A DNA stretch of 64,000 nucleotides from Parasphingopyxis lamellibrachiae (lineage in GTDB: Bacteria; Pseudomonadota; Alphaproteobacteria; Sphingomonadales; Sphingomonadaceae). The DNA lies in the NCBI RefSeq assembly GCF_003385775.1, contig NZ_QRDP01000004.1, forward strand, positions 2,102,957 through 2,166,956. Direction: 5' to 3'. This document shows positions 18,356 through 27,662 of the stretch, in pieces; within the stretch, counting starts at the first letter, position 1, and each line of letters opens with the position of its first letter. The position numbers and the translations under genes were made by a program. The notes under the pieces are model-generated. The model saw nothing but the letters and a program-made list of their open reading frames with translations. It had not been told where the DNA came from and searched no databases.

Positions 18356-19161
18356 CCAGACCATATGCCGAGGTGATTGGCGATCCTATCGCCCATTCGA
18401 AATCCCCGCTCATTCATAATTTCTGGCTTGAAAGACTGGGTATCGACGGCACCTACCGGACGGCACATGTAACGCCGGACGGCCTTGCAGCCTATTTCGA
18501 GAGCCGGCGGACAGACACCGCCTGGCGGGGGTGCAACATTACGATTCCGCACAAGGAAACTGCGCTCGATCATGTCGAGGATCGCGGCGATCTGCGAACG
18601 AGTATCGGCGCCATCAACACCGTGCTCAGCGAAGATGGTGCGCTTATCGGCACGAACACCGATGCCGCCGGTTTCTATGCTCCGATTTCCGGTCTGGATC
18701 TCGAAGGCGCCGATGTTGCGGTGGTCGGGGCAGGCGGGGCCGCCCGGGCTGTGCTCTTCGCGCTAAAGCGGGTGGGCGTTGCCAATGTGGCGCTGCTCAA
18801 TCGCACGCCGATCAAGGGTGCCGGCTTGCTCGCCAGTTTTGGGGTGAAGGGCGATGCCCTGCCGCTCGATGCGCCGCTCCCGCCCGTCGAACTCCTGGTC
18901 AACGCCAGCCCGCTTGGCATGACAGGGCAGCCGCCGCTGACGCTTGACCTCGATCCGCTGCCCGAAGATGCGGTTGTCTATGATCTTGTCTATGCGCCGC
19001 TCGAAACCGGGTTGCTTGCTGCGGCTCGGGAAAGAGAGCTGGCCACGGTCGACGGGCTCGAGATGCTGATCGGCCAGGCGGCGATTGCGTTCGAACTTTT
19101 CTTCGGCCAGCCCGCGCCGCGTGACCGGGATGCCGAACTGAAGGAGATACTGCTCGGATGA
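18352..19161 (+). CDS. aroE: Shikimate dehydrogenase
   Basis: AroE reduces 3-dehydroshikimate to shikimate with NADPH in aromatic amino acid synthesis. The start ATG at 18352 overlaps the maf stop (ATGA) and gives 269 aa. The substrate-binding motif GDPIAHSKSPLIHN, the catalytic lysine in NITIPHKE, and the NADPH-binding VVGAGGAARAV and LLNRT are all clear. coaE follows with another ATGA overlap, so the row ppsR-maf-aroE-coaE-dnaQ is tightly coupled. Confidence 0.97.
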   Translation: MTRPYAEVIGDPIAHSKSPLIHNFWLERLGIDGTYRTAHVTPDGLAAYFESRRTDTAWRGCNITIPHKETALDHVEDRGDLRTSIGAINTVLSEDGALIGTNTDAAGFYAPISGLDLEGADVAVVGAGGAARAVLFALKRVGVANVALLNRTPIKGAGLLASFGVKGDALPLDAPLPPVELLVNASPLGMTGQPPLTLDLDPLPEDAVVYDLVYAPLETGLLAAARERELATVDGLEMLIGQAAIAFELFFGQPAPRDRDAELKEILLG

Positions 19162-19772
19162 AATTGCTGGGACTCACCGGATCCATCGGCATGGGAAAGT
19201 CGACCGTCGCCGCAATGTTCGCGGCCGAGGGTGTACCGGTATTCGATGCGGATGCCGAAGTGCACCGGTTGCAGGGGCCGGGCGGTGAACTGGTTGCGGC
19301 GATCGAAGAGCTGTTTCCCGGTACCACCGGCGCCGATGGCGTCGATCGCGCGAAACTCTCCCGGGCCGTGCTGGGGGATCGCGCGAAACTGGCCGCACTG
19401 GAGGAGCTGATCCATCCGGCGGTCGGGCTCAACCGCGCGGCCTTTCTCGAAGAGCATTGCGATGCGCCGATTGTGCTGTTCGATATTCCCCTGCTCTATG
19501 AGAAAACCGGCGACGCCGGGCTCGACGCTGTCATCGTCGTATCGGCGCCGCCCGAAGTGCAGCGCGAACGCGTGCTTAAGCGGCCCGGCATGACGGCGGA
19601 GAAATTCGACCATATTCTGGCTCTCCAGCTCCCCGATGCCGAAAAACGGGCCCGCGCGGATTTCATCATCGACACCGGGACTCCGCTGGAAGCAACCCGG
19701 GCACAGGTTGACGCACTCGTCACTTGCTTACGGGAGCATGACGTCCGATATTGCCAACAATGCGTGAAATAG
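19158..19772 (+). CDS. coaE: Dephospho-CoA kinase
   Basis: CoaE phosphorylates the ribose 3'-OH of dephospho-CoA, the last step of coenzyme A synthesis. The 204-aa product begins [16 protein letters not shown] with the P-loop at residues 8-16. The DADAEVHRL motif and FDIPLLYE are typical. It overlaps aroE by 4 bases upstream and dnaQ by 13 bases downstream. Confidence 0.97.
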   Translation: MKLLGLTGSIGMGKSTVAAMFAAEGVPVFDADAEVHRLQGPGGELVAAIEELFPGTTGADGVDRAKLSRAVLGDRAKLAALEELIHPAVGLNRAAFLEEHCDAPIVLFDIPLLYEKTGDAGLDAVIVVSAPPEVQRERVLKRPGMTAEKFDHILALQLPDAEKRARADFIIDTGTPLEATRAQVDALVTCLREHDVRYCQQCVK

Positions 19773-20464
19773 TTTTCGATACGGAAACCACCGGCCTTAG
19801 CCCCAAAGACGGGGATCGACTGGTGGAAATTGGCGCGCTTGAAATGGTCAACCGGGTCGAGACCGGACGCAGCTTCCATATTTATTGCAATCCCGAGCGC
19901 GAGATGCCGAGCGAGGCCTTTGCCGTGCACGGGCTTTCCGACGCTTTTCTGGCCAACAAGCCGCTCTTTTCGGCAGAGGTCGGGAATTTCCTGGAATTTA
20001 TTGGAGACAGTCCGCTGGTTGCGCATAATGCGCAGTTCGATTTCGGCTTTATCAATGCCGAGCTCGATCGCTGCGGCCATCAGTTCATCGCGATGGACCG
20101 GATGATCGATACGCTGGCAATAGCGCGCACCAAGCATCCGGGCGCGAAGCACAGCCTGGATGCGCTGTGTTCGCGCTATGGTATAGATCGCAGCCAGCGG
20201 GTTTTGCATGGCGCGTTGCTCGATGCACAGCTTCTTGCCCAGGTTTATGTCGAGCTGACCGGCGGTCGGCAGATCGGGCTGGTGCTGGCGGAAGAGGAAC
20301 AGGCTGCCACGCCTGCCGATTTGCGGACGGCGGAAGCCAGGCCGCAGCCGCGCCGTCCGGTTCGCGAGCCTCGCCCGCATGCCGCTTCGGCGGAAGAGCG
20401 CGCGCGCCATGCCGCATTTGTTTCGCAGCTCACCGATCCGCTTTGGCCGGCTGAGTCGCAATAG
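19760..20464 (+). CDS. dnaQ: DNA polymerase III epsilon subunit (proofreading exonuclease)
   Basis: DnaQ is the 3'-5' proofreading exonuclease of the replicative polymerase. I chose the ATG at 19760 ([12 protein letters not shown]), 234 aa; a TTG at 19751 is also in frame. The DEDDh residues are visible: DTETTG (Exo I), HNAQFDFG (Exo II) and the HGALLDAQ segment (Exo III). The C-terminal tail (residues about 190-234) is proline- and arginine-rich and ends in SQLTDPLW, which fits the alpha-subunit-binding segment. Confidence 0.96.
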   Translation: MREIVFDTETTGLSPKDGDRLVEIGALEMVNRVETGRSFHIYCNPEREMPSEAFAVHGLSDAFLANKPLFSAEVGNFLEFIGDSPLVAHNAQFDFGFINAELDRCGHQFIAMDRMIDTLAIARTKHPGAKHSLDALCSRYGIDRSQRVLHGALLDAQLLAQVYVELTGGRQIGLVLAEEEQAATPADLRTAEARPQPRRPVREPRPHAASAEERARHAAFVSQLTDPLWPAESQ

Positions 20465-20520
20465 GATTTGGAAATAAGCGCCCCGCCCTTCCGGCCGGCG
20501 CATGATGAAGGAGTAGCGTA

Positions 20521-21108
20521 ATGGACATTCGTGTATCGGGCCATCAGATCGAGACTGGCGATGCGCTTAAAGGACATGTTGAGGCGCGCCTTACCGCGAT
20601 GGCCGACAAATATTTCCCGCGGACGATCTCGGCCAATGTCACCTTCGGCAAAGGGCCGCACGATCACGGTTTCCGCTGCGCCATTGTCGTCCATGTTATG
20701 CAGGGCGTGATGCTGAAGGGGGAAGCAGACAGCCAGGGCGATGCCCATGCCGCATTTGACGAAGCGGCAGGCCATGTTGAAAAACAGCTGCGCCGGCACA
20801 TGGATCGCCTCAAGGACCATCACAAACATGCCAATGGCGATATCCCGGCAGCCATGCCTGATTCAAGCGCGGGCTATACCGTGTTCAAGAGCGATGAAGA
20901 TGCCGAAGATCTTCCCGACAATCCGCCGATCATCGCCGAAATGAGCGTCGATATTCCCGATGCCAGCGTTTCCAATGCTGTCTGGATGCTCGATTTGCGC
21001 AATACCAACGCGCTGCTCTTCAAAAATAGCGACACAGGCGTATATAATATGGTCTACCGGCGCCGGGATGGCTCCATCGGCTGGGTGGAACCCGAGCGGT
21101 CGGTTTGA
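20521..21108 (+). CDS. hpf: Ribosome hibernation promoting factor, long form
   Basis: Long HPF binds 30S subunits and pairs two ribosomes into inactive 100S dimers in slow growth. The 195-aa product has the N-terminal S30AE domain (MDIRVSGHQIETGDALKGHVE) and, after a linker at about 105-135, the C-terminal dimerisation domain (SNAVWMLDLRNTNALLFKN). A strong AAGGAG ribosome binding site precedes the ATG. In many Proteobacteria hpf sits between rpoN and ptsN; here rpoN is absent and dnaQ is upstream. Confidence 0.96.
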   Translation: MDIRVSGHQIETGDALKGHVEARLTAMADKYFPRTISANVTFGKGPHDHGFRCAIVVHVMQGVMLKGEADSQGDAHAAFDEAAGHVEKQLRRHMDRLKDHHKHANGDIPAAMPDSSAGYTVFKSDEDAEDLPDNPPIIAEMSVDIPDASVSNAVWMLDLRNTNALLFKNSDTGVYNMVYRRRDGSIGWVEPERSV

Positions 21109-21168
21109 GCACAGACTAGTCCCTATTCCCGCATTCCCCGGGCGATCACCGCGTAACCAAGGTTTTCC

Positions 21169-21633
21169 ATGATCGATTTTGATTTTTCGAGCCCCGCATT
21201 CGTCGTATTTGCCGACGCGGTGGAGAATAAGGCCGCATTGTTTCGCCTGATTGCGAACCATGCGTCCCGCATTGTCGATGTCGACGCCGGGACGGTTGAA
21301 GACCAGCTCGTCTCGCGGGAGAAGCTGGGCTCGACGGGTTTTGGCGACGGTGTCGCCATCCCGCATGGCCGGATCGAAACACTGGAACGCCCTTTCGGCC
21401 TGTTCGTCCGGCTCGACACACCGGTGGACTACGCATCGGTGGACGATCTTCCGGTGGACTGCGTTTTCGCGCTCTTTTCTCCCGAGGCCGACGGCGCCGC
21501 ACACCTGCAGGCACTGGCACGGATCAGCCGGCGCTTTCGCGATGACAAGTTCGTAGCAAAGCTGCGCGGGGCCCGGTCGACGGACGCGGTTTTTGCACTG
21601 CTCGCCAATTTCGAGGCGGCGGACGCTGCCTGA
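21169..21633 (+). CDS. ptsN: Nitrogen-type PTS enzyme IIA
   Basis: PtsN (EIIA-Ntr) is a phosphoacceptor of the regulatory PTS-Ntr and controls potassium, nitrogen and carbon functions by protein contact. The phosphorylated histidine is His66 in GVAIPHGRIE. The product is 154 aa. It lies 60 bases after hpf, the usual pairing. The downstream thioesterase frame may begin inside its 3' end. Confidence 0.94.
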   Translation: MIDFDFSSPAFVVFADAVENKAALFRLIANHASRIVDVDAGTVEDQLVSREKLGSTGFGDGVAIPHGRIETLERPFGLFVRLDTPVDYASVDDLPVDCVFALFSPEADGAAHLQALARISRRFRDDKFVAKLRGARSTDAVFALLANFEAADAA

Positions 21634-22120
21634 CCGGTCGAAACCGGATGCAGCGGCGCAAAACGCGCCGGTTGCCGGTGCCGAGGCACATTTCCGGGCG
21701 CTCGAAACATTATATGATTCCGCGCCGATCAATAGCCTGTGGCAATCCCGACTCGCGATCGTCGAAAACGGCGTTTCGCGGATCACGGCCGAGCTTGACG
21801 AGCGTTATTATCACGCCGCCGGGGCGGTGCACGGCACCAGTTATTTCAAGATGCTCGACGATGCGGCCTTTTATGCAGCGAACAGCCTGGTGTCAGACCG
21901 TTTCCTGCTGACCACCGGGTTCAACCTGCTCTTCACCCGGCCGATCAGGGGCGGATCGGTGACGGCCGAGGGGCGCTGGATCAGCGGCCAGCGCCGGGTG
22001 TTTGTCGCCGAGGCGCGGCTGATCGACGCCGATGGAGAGGAGGCGGCCCGGGGCACGGGAACCTTCATGAAATCGCGGATCCCGCTTTCCTCGCTGGACG
22101 GATATCGACTGCCCGCATGA
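21593..22120 (+). CDS. PaaI-type hotdog-fold thioesterase
   Basis: The product has the single hotdog fold of PaaI/YbgC-like acyl-CoA thioesterases: AAGAVHGTSYFKMLDDAAFYAANSLV carries the helix with the acidic residue, here summarised by HGTSYFKMLDD, and GFNLLFTRPIRGG forms the next strand. The only usual start codon in frame is TTG at 21593, which overlaps ptsN by 41 bases; a CTG at 21626 is the next option. Recognisable homology begins only near residue 35 (FRALETLYDS). It probably hydrolyses a small acyl-CoA, but the substrate is unknown. DUF1491 follows with an ATGA overlap. Confidence 0.82.
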   Translation: MHCSPISRRRTLPDRSKPDAAAQNAPVAGAEAHFRALETLYDSAPINSLWQSRLAIVENGVSRITAELDERYYHAAGAVHGTSYFKMLDDAAFYAANSLVSDRFLLTTGFNLLFTRPIRGGSVTAEGRWISGQRRVFVAEARLIDADGEEAARGTGTFMKSRIPLSSLDGYRLPA

Positions 22121-22458
22121 GCGGCCGGATCACGAGCAAGGTGCTGATCGGCGCCCTTCGCCGACGCGTCGAGGCGGCGGGCGGCCATGCGATGGTCCTC
22201 AGCAAGGGCGACGAGATTTCCGGAGCCGTGCTCCTTGCCCTGGCCGATCGCGGCACCGTGCGCGGCCTGCGTGAACGCGGCCTTGCGCCCGATGGCAGCT
22301 ATCGCTGGGTCGAGGCGGGGCCCGACGATATCGGCGATCCGCAGGCCCTTGCCGACTATCTGGAGCGCCGCCGCAAATTCGACCCCGATATCTGGGTTGT
22401 CGAGATAGATCTGGACGAACCGGAGGCCTGGCTCGCCGATTTCATCGGCGCGGCGTAG
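22117..22458 (+). CDS. DUF1491 family protein
   Basis: The 113-aa product, starting MSGRITSKVLIGALRRRVEAAGG and here cut to MSGRITSKVLIGALR, matches the alphaproteobacterial DUF1491 family by its GHAMVLSKGD and DPDIWVVEID segments. Function is unknown. It is soluble with no signal peptide. It overlaps the thioesterase by 4 bases and precedes the LexA box of mmcB. Confidence 0.88.
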   Translation: MSGRITSKVLIGALRRRVEAAGGHAMVLSKGDEISGAVLLALADRGTVRGLRERGLAPDGSYRWVEAGPDDIGDPQALADYLERRRKFDPDIWVVEIDLDEPEAWLADFIGAA

Positions 22459-22473
22459 CAACCTCTTTTTTCT

Positions 22474-22488
22474 GTTCGATGTTTGTTC
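22474..22488. promoter_or_regulatory. LexA (SOS) box
   Basis: GTTC-GATGTTT-GTTC is an exact match to the alphaproteobacterial direct-repeat SOS box GTTC-N7-GTTC. It lies 12 bases before the mmcB start, where bound LexA would block the promoter or early elongation. mmcB is a known SOS gene in Caulobacter. Confidence 0.9.
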
Positions 22489-22500
22489 TAAACAGGCGCT

Positions 22501-22983
22501 ATGGCGGATTCGGAAGTGATCGATAGCGATGAACAGCTGGGGGCGACCCACGTTGCGCGAGGAGTCTCTCGCCTATTCTATCGCCAGACGCTGATCGGGC
22601 AGACCGAAGTCACGCTCGGCAATGGTCGCCGTGCCGATATCATGGCCATCGACGCCAGGGGGCAGATCGTGATCGTCGAGATAAAGGTCAGCCGGGCCGA
22701 CCTTCTCGGGGATCGGAAATGGCCCGACTATCTCGATTATTGCGATCGCTTTTACTGGGCCGTTCCGGCCGGTTTCGACCTCGATCTGTGCGCGCGGGCG
22801 GAATTGCAGCCGGAAATTTCGGGTCTGATCGTAGCCGACCCCTATGATGCCGCCATTGTCAGGGAGGCGGCCGACCAGAATCTGACCGCCGCGCGGCGCA
22901 AGGCCGAAACCCTGCGATTTGCTCGCCGGGCTGCGGCGCGGTTGCTGGCGGCCGAAGACCCGCATTTGGCGGGTTTCGACTGA
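22501..22983 (+). CDS. mmcB: SOS-induced putative DNA-repair endonuclease MmcB
   Basis: MmcB (DUF1052) is a PD-(D/E)XK nuclease-like protein that protects against mitomycin C in Caulobacter. The 160-aa product contains GRRADIMAIDARGQIVIVEIK, in which Asp and the E-x-K motif (VEIKVS) match the nuclease core. An exact LexA box precedes the start. The gene therefore joins two independent signs, a recognised SOS family and an SOS operator. Confidence 0.92.
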   Translation: MADSEVIDSDEQLGATHVARGVSRLFYRQTLIGQTEVTLGNGRRADIMAIDARGQIVIVEIKVSRADLLGDRKWPDYLDYCDRFYWAVPAGFDLDLCARAELQPEISGLIVADPYDAAIVREAADQNLTAARRKAETLRFARRAAARLLAAEDPHLAGFD

Positions 22984-22998
22984 TCGGCCCGAACCGGT

Positions 22999-23637
22999 TT
23001 AGTTGACGCTGGGTCCGACGACAGCCTCTTCCTCTTCTGCTGTGATTTCGGGTCCGGCTTCGATGATCGCTACAATATCGCCGGAGCGGCCGTCCCGAAC
23101 GGCATAGTCCCGCGCCGAGAGCCCGATTACGCTGTCAGCGATGTCGGGATTGGCACCGGCGTCGACCAGCTGGCGGACCAGCGCCGCATTACGCTGCTGC
23201 ACGGCTAGGATCAGCGGCGTTTCGCCGCGATTGTTGCGCGCGTTCAGATCGGCATCGACGATCCTGAGCCAGTCGGCTGCTTCCAGATAGCCGATCTGCG
23301 CGGCAATATGCAGCGGTGTGTTGCCTTCCCTGTCGCGAATATCGGGATTGGCGTTCTGCCGCAGCAGATAGAGCAGCCATTGCGAATCCCGTTCCCGCGT
23401 GACGATATGGAGCGCGGCATCGCCGGTCGATCGGTCGCGTATGTTGATTACGGTCGAGCCAGGCTGTTCGACCAGGTCGCGGACCGTGGCAAAATCGCGG
23501 TCGCGCACGCCGCGCATGAAATTATAGGTGTCGGAGAATTGCGCCTGGGCGGCTACCGGCAGGAGCAGCGAAGCAAGTGCTGCGACGAGAATGGCAACCG
23601 CCTTGTTGGAGATTTTGTGTAACGTCGACCCGTGCAT
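22999..23637 (-). CDS. Periplasmic ankyrin-repeat protein
   Basis: The 212-aa product has a signal peptide (hydrophobic residues 13-32, cleavage near AQAQ) and three to four ankyrin repeats, for example GNTPLHIAAQIGYLEAADWL and GETPLILAVQQRNAALVRQL. The C-terminus is acidic. It converges with mmcB, 15 bases apart, and is divergent from the SCO1-like gene. Ankyrin proteins with signal peptides usually act through protein contacts in the periplasm; the partner is unknown. Confidence 0.88.
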   Translation of the reverse strand: MHGSTLHKISNKAVAILVAALASLLLPVAAQAQFSDTYNFMRGVRDRDFATVRDLVEQPGSTVINIRDRSTGDAALHIVTRERDSQWLLYLLRQNANPDIRDREGNTPLHIAAQIGYLEAADWLRIVDADLNARNNRGETPLILAVQQRNAALVRQLVDAGANPDIADSVIGLSARDYAVRDGRSGDIVAIIEAGPEITAEEEEAVVGPSVN

Positions 23638-23698
23638 GGAAATCTGACCCCATTGATGCTTGCAACCTGCCCCTTAGCAAAGCATGACTGGCCCTGTC

Positions 23699-24301
23699 AT
23701 GAACGATCTCAAACCTCTCAGAAAAGGCGGCCTCCCGATACTCGCCGCTCTTGCCCTGTTCGCCTGTTCGGCGGAACAGCAACCCGCACCGCCGCCGCTC
23801 CAGGGCGCGGCGATCGGCGGCGATTTCGAACTGACCGATGAAAATGGGGAAACCGTCCGCGAAGCCGATTTCGCGGGGCAGAACCGGATCATCTATTTCG
23901 GCTATGCCTTCTGCCCCGATGTCTGCCCGGTCGATATGCAGAAACTCGGCCAGGCGATGCGCATCGTTGAAAGGGACAATCCGGACCTTGCCGAGCGGAT
24001 CACCCCGATCTTTATCTCGGTCGACCCGGCGCGCGATACGCAGGACGTGCTGGTCCAGTTCACCGACAGTTTCCACCCGCGCATGATCGGTATGTCGGGC
24101 TCGCGCGAAGCGATCGATGCGGCGGCGGAACGCTATGGCGTCTATTATGCGCTTGGCGAGGATGACGGGACGGGCAATTATCTTGTCGATCACAGCAACA
24201 ACGCCATCCTGTTCGGCCCCGAGGGCGAGCCGCTTGCGATCCTGCCGATCCAGGACGGCCCCGAGACGATAGCCGAAACCCTGGTTCGCTGGTCCCGGTG
24301 A
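23699..24301 (+). CDS. SCO1/SenC family copper chaperone, lipoprotein
   Basis: SCO proteins deliver copper to, or keep reduced, the CuA site of cytochrome oxidase. The mature protein is a thioredoxin fold with FCPDVCP (Cys72 and Cys76) and the metal-binding His165 in LVDHSNN. The N-terminus has a lipobox (LFAC, Cys23), so it is probably anchored in the membrane. I chose the ATG at 23699; the ATG at 23684 is also in frame. No oxidase genes are adjacent. Confidence 0.93.
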   Translation: MNDLKPLRKGGLPILAALALFACSAEQQPAPPPLQGAAIGGDFELTDENGETVREADFAGQNRIIYFGYAFCPDVCPVDMQKLGQAMRIVERDNPDLAERITPIFISVDPARDTQDVLVQFTDSFHPRMIGMSGSREAIDAAAERYGVYYALGEDDGTGNYLVDHSNNAILFGPEGEPLAILPIQDGPETIAETLVRWSR

Positions 24302-24326
24302 GGCCGGATCAGGAGGGTTTGGGTCG

Positions 24327-24761
24327 GTGACCGGCAATTTCTGGGAAACCAAGCGTCTCGACCGGATGACCCGCGCCGAGTGGGAGGCGGTTTGCGACGG
24401 CTGCGGCAAATGCTGTCTTCACAAGCTGCAGGATGAAGACAGCGGCGCTGTCCAGCCGACCAATGTGGCGTGCAAGCTGCTCGACAGGGAAAGCGCCCGG
24501 TGCACGGATTACAAACATCGCCGGATCAAGGTTCCCGACTGTCTGCGGCTCACCGCTCGCAATATGGAGGATTTCCCCTGGCTACCCCGGACATGCGCCT
24601 ATCGGCTGCTGGCGCGGGGCGAGCCGCTGCCCGCCTGGCACTATCTGGTATGCGGCGATCGCGAGGCCGTGCACGAAGCCGGGGAATCGGTGCGCGGCTG
24701 GACGATATCCGAGCTGGATGCCGGCGATCTCGAGCATCACTGTGTCGAACGCGATCTCTGA
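24327..24761 (+). CDS. YcgN-like cysteine-cluster protein
   Basis: The 144-aa product carries the N-terminal Cys cluster DGCGKCC (Cys23, 26, 29 and 30) of the YkgJ/YcgN family, a predicted Fe-S or zinc-binding group. Later cysteines (VACKLLD, ARCTDY, PDCLRL, RTCAY, LVCGD) are also conserved in YcgN. The start is GTG at 24327. The 3' end overlaps the next gene by 20 bases. Function is unknown. Confidence 0.9.
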   Translation: MTGNFWETKRLDRMTRAEWEAVCDGCGKCCLHKLQDEDSGAVQPTNVACKLLDRESARCTDYKHRRIKVPDCLRLTARNMEDFPWLPRTCAYRLLARGEPLPAWHYLVCGDREAVHEAGESVRGWTISELDAGDLEHHCVERDL

Positions 24762-25458
24762 TATCCCGTTCGAAGGCGGCGGCCATCGCCGCTTTCTGAC
24801 GGTGAAACGCCATCCGCGTGCGCGCTCTTTCCGGTTGCGTGTCGATCCGCATGACGGCCGCATACTGCTCAGCCTGCCCCAGCGGTCGAGTCTCACCAGG
24901 GCACGAAAATGGGCGGAGACGCAGCGGGATTGGATTGAGGCGCAGTTGGAAAAACTGCCCGGTCCTCGCCCGGTCCTCGCCGGTGGCGCCCTGCCCTATC
25001 GTGGCCGGGATATCCGGATAGACTGGTCCCCGGCCCATCCCCGGACGCCGCAATATCGTGGAGACAGGCTGGTTTTCGGCGGCCCCCAAGAAGCGATTGC
25101 CGGCCGCGCCCTGCGCTGGCTAAAGGCCCAGGCGCGGCAGATTCTCGAGGAGGAGACATACCGCCTCGCTCTGCGCGCCGGCATCCAGGTGGCCCGGATC
25201 AGCATCGGCGATGCCCGCAGCCGTTGGGGCAGCTGCGCATCGAGCGGCAATATCCGTTATAATTGGCGGCTCGTCATGGCCCCGCCGGAAGTGTTGAGCG
25301 CAACCGTGGCGCATGAGGTTGCCCATCGCATCCATATGCATCACGGGCCGGAATTCCACGCTGTCGTTGCGGATCTTTTCGGTCGCGACCCGGCGCCGGA
25401 ACGGGCCTGGCTCCGCCGGCATGGTGCCGCGCTTTACTGGGTCGGCTCTTCTTCCTGA
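24742..25458 (+). CDS. YgjP/DUF45-type SprT-like metallopeptidase
   Basis: The 238-aa product has the zinc motif HEVAH (residues 191-195) with further histidines (RIHMHHGPEFH), preceded by the family sequence SRWGSC and NIRYNWRLVMAPP. This is the M48/DUF45 'YgjP-like metallopeptidase' pattern, similar to SprT. I chose the GTG at 24742, inside the end of the YcgN-like gene, because upstream residues in this frame are only its shadow. The stop overlaps the convergent PBP1A gene by 25 bases. Confidence 0.88.
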   Translation: MSNAISDIPFEGGGHRRFLTVKRHPRARSFRLRVDPHDGRILLSLPQRSSLTRARKWAETQRDWIEAQLEKLPGPRPVLAGGALPYRGRDIRIDWSPAHPRTPQYRGDRLVFGGPQEAIAGRALRWLKAQARQILEEETYRLALRAGIQVARISIGDARSRWGSCASSGNIRYNWRLVMAPPEVLSATVAHEVAHRIHMHHGPEFHAVVADLFGRDPAPERAWLRRHGAALYWVGSSS

Positions 25459-27551
25459 TTCCGGATCGCCGGGGCGGGCGGCGCATTTCCGTCATCGGGC
25501 GGCGCCGGGCTGTCTCGCTGTTCCGCGCGCCTGTCGCCCTCGCTGCGGCGCAGGACTTCGTCGAGCCAGTCCTCGGTCATGGTGTCGGGCGCTACGACAT
25601 CCTCATAGCGCCGGTCTTCGCCATAGACCCCGGGATCGCTGATCGGCATGCCATTCTCGTCGACAAAGATTTCGTCGTCCAGCGGATCGCCGAAATAGGC
25701 GTCATTCTCGTCTTCCAGCTGCCATTCGGGCAGCGTGACTTCGGTTTCGAACTGTTCGACCGGCCGGCTGGAAACGGCATAGCGCATGAAATCGGCAAAG
25801 GCGCGCGCGGGGGCCCGTCCGCCCTGCAGTCCGGCCACGGCGCGGGCATCGTCCCGCCCCATCCAGACTGCCGTGGTCAAGCCCGAGGAAAAGCCGACAA
25901 ACCAGCCATCCTTGTTGGAGCTGGTGGTTCCCGTCTTGCCGGCAACCGGCCTGCCGATCTGGGCGGCCCGGCCAGTGCCGGTGGCGACCGCAGTTTGCAG
26001 AAGGTCGGTCATTTCCGCGGCGACATAAGGCGCGACCAGGACGCGGGACTGGTCGATCTCGGCCCGGTAGAGCTCTATCTCCTCGCGGGTTTCCGGGTCC
26101 TCGGTCGTCACGCGCACAATCCCGTAAGGCTCGATCGCGATGCCGTGCGCCGCAACGGATGCGAAGGCGCGCGCCATATCGATCACGCGCACTTCTGATG
26201 TGCCGAGCACCATGGAGGGATGGGTGTTGACAGGCGTACTGATCCCGAAGCGCTGGGCCATATTGGCGACAGTGTGCAGGCCGACTTCCGCGCCCAGTTG
26301 GGCGGCGACGGTGTTCACCGAATAGGCAAAGGCCGTGCGGACGTCCATTTCGCCCGAATAGCGGCCGGAACTGTTGCGCGGCTGCCAGCCATTCCAGTTG
26401 ACCGGTTCGTCGATCACCCGGTCGTCGGGCGTGTAGCCATTTTCGAGCGCCGCCAGATAGACGAACAGTTTCCAGGAGGAGCCTGGCTGGCGCACGGCCG
26501 TCACGGCCCGGTTATAGTTGGATGTCACATAGTCCGTGCCGCCGACCATCGCGCGCACTGCGCCGTCCCGGTCGAGCGAAACAAGGGCGGCCTGGGCGCC
26601 TTCCGGCGTGTGGGCGCGCACCGATTCAACCGCCCGCGCCTGCATATCGAGATCGAGCGTCGTCCAGACGTCGATAGGTGCGCGGGTTTCATCGATCAGA
26701 AGGTCGAGCTGGTTTAGCGTCCAGTCAGTAAAATAGCGCACACTGTTGCGGCGCGGCTGGGGCGTCAGGGAGACATCGTCGGGGGCCGCCGCCGAAGCCT
26801 CGCTGGCGCTGATATGCCCGGTTTCCACCATCAGATCGAGTACAACGCCTGCCCGCCCGATGGCCGCCTGCGCATCGGCAGTGGGGGAATAGCGGGAGGG
26901 CGCTTTGACAAGACCGGCGACAACTGCGGCCTCGGAAAGATCGAGCTCGCGCGCCGAATGGCCGAAAAAGCGCCGCGATGCTGCATCAATGCCATAGGCG
27001 CCGCCGCCGAAATAGACGCGGTTCAGATACAGTTCGAGGATCTGCTCCTTGGTGAATCTCCGTTCGATAGCGAGTGCGAGAATCATTTCGCGGATCTTGC
27101 GGCCAAAAGTGCGGGTGTTGGTGAGGAACAGGTTGCGGGCCAGCTGCTGGGTGATCGTCGATCCGCCCTGGGCCCATCTGCCGCGCTCCATCCGGACCCA
27201 GACCGAACGGGCGATGCCAATCGGATCGACGCCGAGATGGCTCTCGAAACGCCGGTCCTCGACAGAAATCATCGCATCGCGCATGATCTCGGGAATCTCG
27301 TCGTGGCGCAGCCACTGGCCATAGCTCGGCCCCATCGCGAAGATCACCGTGCCGTCGGCGGCGCGGACGCGTACCGTTTGGCCATTGGGCGAAGACTGGA
27401 GCGTATCAAAATCGGGCAGCGATGACATGGCAATGCCGACCGCGACCGCCAGGGCCACAAAGCCCAGCAGCGCGGCGTAAAGGCCGAATTTGATCAGTCC
27501 GATCGTGACGCGCCAGACCGGCCCGCGCTTCGATGCTCGAGATGCCGCCAT
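25434..27551 (-). CDS. Class A penicillin-binding protein (PBP1A-type)
   Basis: This bifunctional enzyme polymerises and cross-links peptidoglycan in the periplasm. It has a TM segment at about 20-42. The glycosyltransferase domain shows catalytic Glu98 (SVEDRRF) and GGSTITQQLARN at 129-140. The transpeptidase domain shows S358-S-W-K361, SVN at 411-413 and KTGTT at 539-543. The last 90 residues are very acidic (DENDAYFGDPLDDEIFVDEN). The ATG at 27551 follows AGGAAT. The product is 705 aa. It converges on and overlaps the DUF45 gene. Confidence 0.95.
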   Translation of the reverse strand: MAASRASKRGPVWRVTIGLIKFGLYAALLGFVALAVAVGIAMSSLPDFDTLQSSPNGQTVRVRAADGTVIFAMGPSYGQWLRHDEIPEIMRDAMISVEDRRFESHLGVDPIGIARSVWVRMERGRWAQGGSTITQQLARNLFLTNTRTFGRKIREMILALAIERRFTKEQILELYLNRVYFGGGAYGIDAASRRFFGHSARELDLSEAAVVAGLVKAPSRYSPTADAQAAIGRAGVVLDLMVETGHISASEASAAAPDDVSLTPQPRRNSVRYFTDWTLNQLDLLIDETRAPIDVWTTLDLDMQARAVESVRAHTPEGAQAALVSLDRDGAVRAMVGGTDYVTSNYNRAVTAVRQPGSSWKLFVYLAALENGYTPDDRVIDEPVNWNGWQPRNSSGRYSGEMDVRTAFAYSVNTVAAQLGAEVGLHTVANMAQRFGISTPVNTHPSMVLGTSEVRVIDMARAFASVAAHGIAIEPYGIVRVTTEDPETREEIELYRAEIDQSRVLVAPYVAAEMTDLLQTAVATGTGRAAQIGRPVAGKTGTTSSNKDGWFVGFSSGLTTAVWMGRDDARAVAGLQGGRAPARAFADFMRYAVSSRPVEQFETEVTLPEWQLEDENDAYFGDPLDDEIFVDENGMPISDPGVYGEDRRYEDVVAPDTMTEDWLDEVLRRSEGDRRAEQRDSPAPPDDGNAPPAPAIRNQEEEPTQ

Positions 27552-27662
27552 ATATTCCTGCCCTAAGCGCCTACCCAATGGGCCACAAGCGGGGTTTGCG
27601 GCTGAATGTTAGCTGAATCACGGCCTGTCGGCAGTTGGCGACCGACTGTCCTGATGGTCGGT

